DNA from: Dysidea avara
Lineage: Eukaryota > Porifera > Demospongiae > Dictyoceratida > Dysideidae
NCBI RefSeq assembly: GCF_963678975.1
Contig: NC_089272.1
Span: 58,543,574 to 58,607,573 of the forward strand
Length of the DNA stretch: 64,000 nucleotides
Reading direction: 5' to 3'
The notes below the pieces were generated by a model. It made no database searches. It saw nothing but the letters and a program-made list of their open reading frames with translations, and had not been told where the DNA came from. Shown piece after piece: positions 34,981 to 44,418 of this stretch. Every line of letters starts with the position of its first letter. Positions within the stretch are counted from its first letter, which is position 1. The position numbers were made by a program, and so were the translations under genes.

Positions 34981-36044
34981 GCTACCAGCTGTATGGGATG
35001 TCTAAACCCCTGCAAAAGCGTTTCCAAATATCAGGCAACTTGTGGAGTCTTTTACGGTGGAATTCACACCAGAGTTTCTCTTTCTTTGTGGAGGTGGACT
35101 TGTACTCCCTTAAATTTTCGAATATTTCCTTAAGTTACATCACTAGCTCCGGCTCAGTCGCTGAGTTCGTCAAAAGCGTCCATTGAAGCGTCTCCGTTCG
35201 TAATATGGTGCAAAATTGCTTCAACAAACTTTCTACCACTCTCCATCCGGGAAGATCACAAAACCCACCCATAAAGCTACGGACAATTCCACTCGCCATT
35301 ACTAGCTACGGATGAAAGTTTACGTCATGCGAGACACGGATATGTTTGTGCGAGAGTCTCCGTTTCCAATCCCTGTTGGTATACTGTATCTATGGTCAGA
35401 GTAAGAGTTTTCATCATCATCACATGCCTGTATATCACTGTGTACAGTGTATCTTCACACCTTGGTAAAGACTGTATCTCCAGATCTCTGTGGCTTCCCA
35501 CCTCTTTATTAGACTCTAACTCGCTATCTTCACCTGAATGCGATAATCAACAAACGCTTCTGTGGTTTCCGCCTTACTCTTCTCATTATCTGTCTAGTCG
35601 TCATTTCCGGTGAAATATTCAGTAATAAGCGTCTCAAGCCCGTCATTGTCACTACTCTCGGAGCGAACGTACTCTTCACTAGTGAGTGTATGAAGAAGAG
35701 AAGCAATGTTTCTGGCAGCCATGGCCGATATTCCCACGTAGAAGACATGGATCGATTTGTTCGCCATCCGAATTCTTCCGTGTCAGGTACAGCGTATTGT
35801 GTTGTAACTCGCTCTGTGTGTGTTTAAATGAGCTGAAACTTTCCAGAAAGTTGTGTTTAGAGTGTATCTATGCATTGGTTCAATATAAGAATTTGGAAAT
35901 CCTCAGTAGCTACATATCGTGCAATCTGTCTGCATGCACCAGCAGTCGTACATCTACACAACATACACTTCATTCACCATTAGCACTCACTGGCAGTACT
36001 CAACTTGGTATCCGATACGATAATTTTGAGTTAGAACCTGAGTA

Positions 36045-36877
36045 CATATCAAAACATATGTATGGGATTTGTCAAATCAAGCATTTTCAGGTGGTCAACA
36101 TTAAAAGTTTTCAAAACACTGGGTTAAACCCGTAAAAATTAAGAATTATGCATTAAATAAATTTAATATCAGTTTAATAGCTTTTTGAAACCTCAACTTG
36201 GTAATACAGGCTGATTATAAAATCTCGTCATTCCCTGTCATTCGTTGTCCAATGCAAAATACATGTATTTTACACTACATACAAAAGCACTAATTTACAA
36301 CCTTTAACTCACAGAATCTCTACAGCACACCATACAATAATAGAAAGCCCTTGAATTTTTCTATCCAATTCCGACCGTACAAATGGGAAAATGTCACCAT
36401 AGCGACAGTTATTTACTGTTGATGATGACATAATACGCGCTCCATACATTAACCTATTGGAAAATTTAATCATCTTGGCAGGAAAATCCCAATTTACAAG
36501 TTGTTATCCTCAACCAACTTCGCTAAATTTGGTATCATACTACGCAGCGAAGGATGCTTAATAAGACTCCGACCGTACAAATTGTTAAACAGGTTAGTTT
36601 ACAAAGATATGCTTAAAAACACGTGTTTTTACGGGCATTCTGATCACGTAAATTTTGCGGTACAAGGCTCCTTTTTAGCTTCCCCTTCATTACTACATAA
36701 AAAACTTACACATGAATCGAATCGCCTTTCATCAAGGAGTCCGATAAACCAAACTTCTTGTCTGTCAACCAGAGTACGCGGAAGTTATGGCGCTTTGTTT
36801 AAAAGATGATGTTATTTTATATGAAACGGACGTAACCCTTTCGGAAATCCGGAATATCTTACACAAGTTTTGATATG
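36045..36877. mobile_element. 833-bp insertion with 11-bp inverted ends
   Basis: CATATCAAAAC and GTTTTGATATG bound it. The related sequence at 24,640 reads straight across (CCTGAGTAGTCTAT), giving the empty site. An open frame at 36,501-36,809 (102 aa, MLSSTNFAKFGIILRSEG) has no recognised motif. A non-autonomous DNA element is the simplest reading. Confidence 0.65.
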
Positions 36878-36954
36878 AGTCTATGCTGGAAACATCGCGC
36901 TAGGCTTAATTAATTCTATTTTAGGCTTAATTAATTGTTTTTAAAGGAGTCTAC

Positions 36955-39900
36955 AAATGCAGAACTGTCCATGTCTCATATAGCAGTTGAAGGTCCAGGT
37001 AGCCCACACCTTCAACTGTGAGACATGGTACAGCCTCCTGCGGGTTACTAGTCCTGCCCCAGGGGGGCATGCTGGCGCTGACTCATAGCACCTGAGTAGC
37101 ACACAGGTGCCCCATGCTGGCCACTGGGCAGCGTGACCACTTAGCAGTAGCTGAAGGCTTTGCTTTGCTTTTGCTTTTGTGTGTGCATGTGTGTTTGTGT
37201 GTTTGTGTTTTTTTATATACATGTGCAATGTGTGTTCATTTGTATGTATGACAGACAAGTATGTGTGTGTATGCACATGCTTGTAGATGTGCGAGTGTGT
37301 GTTGAACATGCTACCATGTTTCTGTAATCACATGTAATCACATAGTATATCAATCATGTGCATTTGGCCTTCCATATGGTGTATGTTTTGATTCAACACA
37401 AATGGTGGATGGCCAACAACCTTACAGATACATATTTAATCATTGTAATAATTAGCTCTCATTGTGTATGAAAGTTTTATACTTCCATTTTCTGCATACC
37501 TTGCAACACTCCTGGGATTAGTTAACACACATACAGTAGACACCTGGTTCTATTTGTGTAACAAGATTCACATCTTATAAGATGGTAGTCAACATTCCAA
37601 ACATTGTGTTTGATAACTTGTTTATTGTTAAAGCTCTACAATGATATGTATATAGCTAATTGGAACTGACATGATCACATACATGGTTTATTAGTTTATT
37701 ATTCATATAGTACATTTGAGCAAAATCTTCAAATATTTTAGCAACTGTAAATGGAGTGGATATGTGTAGCTGCACATATCATGAACCACGATAGTGGGTT
37801 CATAATAGTGATCGCCTATGTTTTTTGCAAAAATCCTAATAGAACACACACCTAAAAACCACCTTGAAAAGCATCCTTCAACTCAAAACAACCCTCTGGT
37901 GGTTCTTTGCAATGAGTATAGCAATGGCGTAGCCAGGAAAAATTTTTTACCAAGGCAAAGTTATACATTGACTAAATTGAGAGGGTATATTTCTGACTCA
38001 AATGATTCACAAATACTTTTAAGCATTGGTGGTACAGCATTGGCAGGTTGGATGAAGGAACTGAACCGTTTCAGAAGACTCTGTGCATTTTTCTACTTGC
38101 CATAAGTAATGCTCCAGCATACTACAGTATACCGTGCTTCAATTATTAGACTAGTTTAATTGCATGCAACACAACTTACTCTGGAGATATTTTGAGCAGT
38201 CAGGCCATCCATGAACTGCATCCACGAGCTGTCATAGTCATGCACGCTACTTTTTATTGATCTGATGTGATGTTTAAGTCTGAGATAATTATCTCTTTCT
38301 TGTGATGCTCAACTGCATGTGCTAAGCATGTCAAGCTTGTCTGGGGGAATGCTCCCTCAAGGAAAACTTTTTATGTGCTTTGAAAAGGCATGTGGAGCAG
38401 GCTATTCTTTTTTATCGTAACTGCTAATGCATGATATGCATGATCAATTAGCTCAATGTAATGCCATGCAGTTAACTCATTGGAACTTTTGAAAAGTTAC
38501 GTAAAGACAATTTACATAACTAGAAATGATCAAGCAGTGTAATGAAAACAGTGGCTATAATCTGTATTGAATGCTCTATTAGAGTATAATTTATTACGAT
38601 GACTGCTCTATTAGAGTATCTCGATCTTTTACAAATTCAAGCCACGAAAAATAGAATCTATGGCTGTAGTGCTAAGCAGGGCTGGAGCCTATGGTGACAT
38701 GGTGCCTTTCATGGTGCTGGACCACTTTTCAGCTACTGGGGTACAGTACTGCTGTCTAGTAACGTCTGAGTAGAAAATCCGGGGTGCCAAAACTCAAGCC
38801 TGCTCAGCCTGTTTTTGAGAATTAGCTGCCTCGGTTGCCTCAATGGTAGCTACGCCACTGTATAGGACCACTAGTAAGTATCAAGTGAAAAGGAAACAGT
38901 ATATGTATTTCAGACAAAATTGAAATATGCCCATTTGTTCATATTATTATTATTATTCATAATATTATTATTACTAGGACCACGTCACATACAACCAAGT
39001 ACATACACCAACGTTGCAACCTACCCATTGGGCAAGTATAAACAGTGCCATAGGCAACACTCAGAGCAGTGTGTGTGTACCAATGGAAATGATACATATG
39101 CATACGTACACAGGCAAGGGAGCATCAGAGAACCACAATACTAAACACAACCTACACAAAAACCAAGCTATATTGAAAGTAACTATATATTGTAGGTGTG
39201 ACGTATCTCTGAAGATGACTCAGCAGTGAAGTGAGGCTATGCAGAACAAGGGATATGGTGAAGGCACAATTAACAATTGATCCCAATCAAGCCAATATAT
39301 GGCACAACAGACTCTGTTGTAACTAGAGGCCACTGGTGATGTGCCAGTATATCAGCGGTGTGGCATTGGCACAGTGATCACAGTCTATAATATTATGCAT
39401 ACAGCCATGCACAACATACAGGAGATAGTTACACATTGTTGTATATGCAGCACTGCATTGGCTTCTTGTTTAGCTATTACAGACTCACAGTAGAGTAGTA
39501 GTTAAGCCGAGTGGAATTCCAGCCACTAGCAAGCCAGATGAAGGATGAGGATGTATACATTACTCATTACCTTGTTGTTCCTGTTTGTTTACGAGCGTAT
39601 CAGCTGGTATCCCAACTGGTCATCATTTGGTTGTTCACTGCATGACGCCTGGAGCACACTGATATCCTGCATACAAAATACACAGTTACAAACATTTAAA
39701 CATACTTGTAATGTTGTTGTTTACGTGTAAGGTGGCCTCTGGCTCTGTTGTAGTCACTCTTTGGATGTACTAATCTTCTCCTTCGAGCAATTTGTAATTA
39801 AACAACAGTGTGGTGCTGGGCGTTATATAGAATTACACGTACGGTAAAGTCATCAGCACGAACAGGCGTACTTATTATACGGTTGTGCCTTCATTCACAG

Positions 39901-40650
39901 GCGAATCTATCCCCACTTAGTTCATGTCTCTAGGCCTCGTAGTTTTCTCAAACATTATTTATTCATTCATTATTAATGACGTAATTTTAACCGCATTTCG
40001 TATTATTCTTAGTACTTGGTTGTATAATTATTATTCTTTCACAGGCATAGCGAAGTTTACAAGGAGAATCCTGGGATAAAAAGTAGCAAGGCTTACTGAA
40101 TGGATCATTGTGCGTGTCCATGACTTATTTTTGATTTCGTTTTCAGATGGAAACAGCCCAAACTGGGCTGTTTCTTCTTGCCAAAATGCCATTGCGTTCA
40201 AGAAGCCGTACAAGATCACGCTCAAAATTAATTTTTCTGGTGTGTGCTGCTTGTGGCTAATAGAATCTGTCTTTATTAAACTCAGTATAGGCCAGGAAGC
40301 TTAATCTGGGTTGATGACTTTGTTGCAAGGTGGTTTTTTTCGCTCTGTGTTTATTGTACGTGGGCGAGTTATCCAGATTAAATACTTTAATAGAGCAGTC
40401 ATGTAAATACTCTAATAATGCAGTCAAGTGTATAACAACAATCCTTGCACTGAATTTGACAACTATTAAAGGCACCAGTAATGTAAATTGTAACTCAAAT
40501 TGGGAGACTCTTAGTCTGTATGCACATTGCAATTTGATCAGTTTCATGTTTGTACTGAAACGTTGATGGCGTTACTATGCAGAATGCAAAAGTACACTAT
40601 TCACAATAATCTTCTTCATAATCCATATATGGATTAATAAAAAGTACACA
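36955..40650. other. repeat-rich, no supported gene
   Basis: It includes a dispersed repeat at 37,020-37,160 (GCGCTGACTCATAGCACCTG) loosely similar to 51,240-51,370, a GT-rich tract at 37,170-37,300, and copies of the TCTATTAGAGTAT motif at 38,570-38,625 and 40,381-40,435. Open frames here (37,818, 38,920, 39,545, 40,110) show no domain or splice support. Confidence 0.4.
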
Positions 40651-40651
40651 A

Positions 40652-40923
40652 ACTAGATGAATAAAAAGTTGGAAATTTTAAAATGGGAATAGGGATCGCT
40701 GAAAAAAGCCACGAAACAAGAAGGGATCGCTGGGGTGGTAATGTAAACCACAAATCCCTATTTTGACTCACTTCAAAATGACAGAGCATGTAACTAAAGA
40801 TTTATGACAGAGAGTCAAAATAGGGATTTGTGATTTACACTACCACCCCAGCAATCCCTTCTTGTTTCGTGGCTTTTTTCAGTGATCCCATTTAAAATTT
40901 CCAATTTTTTTTATTCATCTAGT
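40652..40923. mobile_element. long hairpin (foldback) element
   Basis: ACTAGATGAATAAAAA at the left pairs with its reverse complement at the right. The arms run about 120 bp (including GGGATCGCTGGGGTGGTA and ATAGGGATTTGTG) around a ~35-nt centre. No coding capacity. Confidence 0.85.
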
Positions 40924-41336
40924 ATAATGGTCACACGGACCGATTACATGCCATAAATTATCAAAACATGGTCTTAATAATCAGAGCATACTGTAAACAT
41001 GCCCCTTAGCTAAATTGTGATACCATAATGAATCAACACCTTACACTGTCAGCAAAGATAAATGGACCACAAGTCCATGAAGCATGCACTGTACGTATGG
41101 AGTATGCTATACAACATCTATGGACTAAAGTGGTGACGAACAGTGAAAAATCAAGATTGTAGCCTTAGTGGCTATAGAGTTACACTTGTGATGTGGGACG
41201 GCCACAATACCTACTTAGACTACAACAAGTTTGATACTGAAATTTGATTGGCTGAAAACGTGGTCTCTAAATCTCGTAGAGCCACGGTCATGTCCAATAG
41301 AGACCACGCTCTGAGGCGATACGAAACACGATAATT

Positions 41337-41690
41337 ACGTGCCTGTAACATTGGCAACGCATGGGCATTTAAATGGCTAGTAACAGCCGTACTGAATTAG
41401 AGGGAGGTGTAATGGGCTTGTTTGTACTAATCAACACTACATTACTTGCTTACAAGCAGCTGTCGAGGCACAACAACAGCAACAATGAGTTGTAGTCCAC
41501 TCGCTGAGTCCAGTACTTTGATACATAGCACGCGCCTGTAACATTGGCAACGCATGGGCGTTTAAACGGGTAGCAACAGCCATGCTGAGGTCCCGCCATG
41601 TCGGGAGGTGTAGAGGGCTTGTTTCTAGTAATTAGCCATACATTTCCTATTTACAAGCAGCTGTCAACTCAAGGTACAATAACGAGTTGT
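41337..41690. repeat. ~190-bp tandem duplication
   Basis: CCTGTAACATTGGCAACGCA starts each unit (near 41,341 and 41,534). Both run through GGGCTTGTTT and TTACAAGCAGCTGTC. The first unit is AT-shifted and degraded. Confidence 0.7.
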
Positions 41691-41701
41691 AGTCTAAATA
41701 A

Positions 41702-41843
41702 GTTAGACGTCAAGAACCACTGGGTTCTACGGGATTTAGAAAACCCTCAGGCCCTTAGTAGCGCCCTCGCTGCGCTCAGGCGCTACAGACCAGGGCCTTC
41801 GAGTTTTCTAAATCCCGTAGAACCCTGGTTCTTGACGTCTAAC
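41702..41843. mobile_element. 142-bp hairpin element
   Basis: GTTAGACGTCAAGAACCA and its reverse complement at the end, with arms of ~57 bp. The centre is itself a GC-rich inverted repeat (TAGCGCC ... GGCGCTA). Confidence 0.85.
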
Positions 41844-42099
41844 TATTATGTAGAACTGCCCTGTAGTCATAAAGGAAGTGTGAATATAATTGGCTGTATG
41901 AATAGCATGTTATAGATGTGCATGCAATTTAGCAACATGTGCAGAGAGTCAGAGTGTTTCCCTTCTGATATCCTAACACTTGCTTAACCTATAATTTCTG
42001 TATCATAAGTGAAGTCTGAAAGTTTCAGATTTACGTTATATGTGTAAAACAATAGTGAAATTGAATGATGCACCTAACATCTTCTAGCACAGGTTATTA

Positions 42100-42245
42100 A
42101 GTAGATTGTACGTATGGAGTGTGATAGAAGTATTTTATGGACTAAAGTGATGGCAAACAGTGAAAACATCAAGATCATAGCCTTAGTGGTTAGCAAGTAA
42201 CACTTGTGATGTGGGAAGGCTGTAATGCCTAAAACTGCCCTGTAG
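42100..42245. repeat. dispersed repeat, also at 41,070-41,220 and 60,190-60,330
   Basis: The shared text includes GTACGTATGGAGT, then GGACTAAAGTG, AACAGTGAAAA, ATCAAGAT and GCCTTAG, then AACACTTGTGATGTGGGA. The 60-kb copy is part of the composite insertion in block B3. Confidence 0.6.
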
Positions 42246-42500
42246 TATATGGTTGCATAAAGGAAGTGTGAATACAATTGGCTGTATGAATAGCATTTTA
42301 TAGATGTGCATACAATTCAGCAACATGTGCAAAGGCTCTCTTCTGTGTCTCCCTTCTGATAACCTCTTGCTCTACCAATTTTCCCACAAATTCCCTTATC
42401 ATAAGTAAGGTCTGAAAGTTTCAGATGTACATTATATTAAATTATTATAAACAATAATGAAATTGTATGATACACCTAACATCTAACAAAGGTTACAAGT

Positions 42501-42608
42501 TAGTCTCGCTTGGCCAGACCGCTATTTCAGAGCAGGGGCTTATCGATTAAAGATTATAAGTGCCCGCGCAGGAAAGGGTCTGGTCCAGTTCGCATAGGCA
42601 AGTCGTCC
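42501..42608 (+). repeat. left terminal inverted repeat
   Basis: Contains an inner hairpin: GGGGCTTATCGATTAAAG faces ATTATAAGTGCCC, itself nested in AGACC...GGGTCT, so each terminal repeat can fold on itself. Open reading through it (MARPLFQSRGLS) also appears in the right repeat and is not a gene. Confidence 0.85.
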
Positions 42609-42736
42609 TCAGCACCTTCGTCAACACTTGGAGTGCTGATCATGGGCACGTCATCAGACATTTACAATTATCCAATAACTTGTCCCATGCGCTTGTATTT
42701 GAAAGTGTAATAAAGGCGGGTAGTGTGCAAGAGACC

Positions 42737-44165
42737 ATGACAGATTCTCCTGTGATGGAACGAGTAACAGAACCGGCGGAAAAATCTATCGATGATTCGA
42801 TTACGCGGGCTTTAGAAGCAATGTCACTTAATCCACTGAAGCCTAAACAGTTGGAAGCAGTCCGTACTTTTATGTCTGGGAGAGACACGTTTGTGTCGCT
42901 CCCAACTGGTTACGGAAAATCTGTTATCTATGCTATTCTTCCACTTGCATTTGATTATTTTTTGGGTATGTATGCAGCAAATTTTTATAGTTGACTTACC
43001 ATTATTCTGTGTTCAACAGGAAGATCTGGTAGCCTTGCTGTTGTTGTTAGCCCCTTAACCTCACTAATGATGGACCAGAGACAGAGATTCGCACCTACGG
43101 GGATATCAGTTGAGTTTGTTGGAGAGGCTCAGACAGACAATGATGCATGTACCAAAGTCGTGAATGGTGAGGTGCAGCTAGTATATATCAGCCCAGAAAG
43201 TATGTTGAATACCAAGCGATACTGGCACATGTTTCAAAGCGACTCATACCAAAATAAAATGATAGCATTTGTAGTGGATGAGGCACACTGTGTAAAGATG
43301 TGGTAAGTTTCATCTTATTAATTGAATGCTATTCTATTCTGTGACTTCCAGGGGTGATAACTTCCGTGTAGCCTTTGCAAAGCTAGGAACACTACGCAGT
43401 ATTTTACCAACTAGTGTCAATGTGATGGCTTTGACAGCTACTGCAACTCAAGAAATTTTGAAATGCGTTGAAAATCGTCTTGACTTGAAGGATGTAGTAC
43501 TTATTGGGATACACTCAGGAAGGCCTAACATTAAGTTCATTGTCAAACCATCAATTGACTTAAATGATCTGGCTGCCATAGTTTCTGCTGAACTTGTTGA
43601 GTTACGAACCAATACACCAAAAACAGTTCTGTTTTGTAGATCACACTTGCAGTGTGTTAAACTATTGGTTGAATTGAAGAAACTCTTGAAAGACAAAATT
43701 ACTGAACCACCCGGCATGCCAGTAACAAATATTCACTACAGGCTCATTGATAATTTCACATCAGGATCAAAGACAGAGGCGAGAGAGGTAATCCTGCAAG
43801 AATTTTGTAAAAGGGATACCAGTCTCAGGTTGATCATAGCAACCAATGCATTTGGACTAGGGTTTGATTGTGCCGACATTACCAGAATCATACACTGGGG
43901 ATCACCTAATACACTGGAAGAATTAGCACAACAAACAGGGAGGGCTGGTAGAGATGGGTCTCATTCAGAAGCTATTTTATACAAGAAGTCCGGTAAACAT
44001 ACTTCAAGAGCAATGAAAACTTATGTTGGGAATGTTTCAGTCTGTCGGAGAAAATTATTATTTCAAGGTTTCCTTTTTGGCTCAGACAATAGTTGCTCAA
44101 TTACTGCTTGCCGTTGTTGTGATCTTTGTGCTCCACTTTGTAATTGCCATAATTGTACTATGTAG
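42737..44165 (+). CDS. RecQ-like superfamily II DNA helicase, transposon-borne
   Basis: Three exons: 42,737-42,965, 43,020-43,302 and 43,352-44,165, phases 1 and 2, all GT-AG, giving 441 aa with no stop. Motifs: Q-like LKPKQLEAV (34-42), Walker A LPTGYGKS (55-62), Ia VVSPLTSLMMDQ (85-96), YISPES, DEAH (163-166), MALTATAT (196-203), TVLFCRS (262-268), ATNAFGLGFDC (334-344) and QQTGRAGRDG (364-373). A C-terminal Cys cluster (CRRKLL ... CRCCDLC ... CNCHNC) resembles the RecQ zinc-binding region; HRDC and winged helix are absent, so it is a compact form. It should unwind DNA with ATP, presumably helping excision or repair of the element. The ATG at 42,737 is preferred; an in-frame ATG at 42,560 lies in the terminal repeat. 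All catalytic motifs are intact, so purifying selection or a recent arrival is likely. Confidence 0.88.
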
Positions 44166-44418
44166 CGCACTGCACAATCATGTAATTTTACTTTAAAGTA
44201 TTAAAATCAAAATTTCATGGAAAAAAAAATTACACAGTATGTACATAGTTTAGATAGCAGAGAAAGTCTTTGCATGTACTAGCAGGAGGCACTCCTGGTA
44301 TTAGTGTATGTACGTATTTGCATTGATGATTTTTTCTTTTACCCAGTCAGTAATTTTATCCCGATTGACATCCAGAAGCAACGGCTGTTGCTTGTAGCTA
44401 CTGTAGTTCTGTGCATTG

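Larger units (their letters stand above)
32495..35394. mobile_element. inverted-repeat DNA element, copy E2
   Basis: Same ~36-bp ends as E1 (CATAGATACAGTATACCAAC). TCAGAG flanks both sides (32,489-32,494 and 35,396-35,401), a likely target duplication, and joining the flanks restores the acidic exon of the DUF7869-like gene. It contains a LINE fragment (~33,240-34,400) and a 98-bp MITE (34,883-34,980). Near its right end the minus strand from about 35,300 keeps codon-like text (MASGIVRSFMGGF, LKEIFENLREYKSTSTKKEK, LHKLPDIWKRFCRGLDIPY) with frame breaks, perhaps the remnant of its own protein. Confidence 0.8.
29107..35722 (-). pseudogene. DUF7869-like gene, broken by insertions
   Basis: Reading the minus strand: ATG at 35,722 (MAARNIASLLHTLTSEEYV) with a TAG after NDD; acidic exons (GEDSELESNKEVG, then ACDDDENSYSD-R) interrupted by E2; 32,428 downward ELFEDEGCFAQVEDAE, CSNQFPVEHYV, RDELNLVILGYI, HRGVSICRKTFLFLHGV, YIMDGLETRVHDN, LLPGRIPGYKRDDIKLLPS; 31,318-31,115 IEEVAYTTFCEYW and KPMSDLCWTCQQ; 29,644-29,543 VHYPCDPMQPGPIYFLTPRK; 29,499-29,107 LHLHADNCCGQNKNRYMMAY and WCFGLFKRLFKRTKV. 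The family (DUF7869, probably a domesticated or mobile DDE/RNase H-like nuclease) is recalled from memory. In-frame stops occur after CNLA and GKD, and about five residues before KFSPEWCF seem lost. The host function is unknown. Confidence 0.7.

Noticed and set aside
35530-35748. Minus-strand ORF MSSTWEYRPWLPETLL
   Set aside because: Wrong frame; the MAARNIASLL frame beginning at 35,722 continues into acidic text and fits the DUF7869-like gene better.
42510-42710. ORF MARPLFQSRGLSIKDYK (and its twin at 48,304-48,540)
   Set aside because: Lies within the terminal inverted repeats of the transposon; its presence at both ends is explained by repeat identity.
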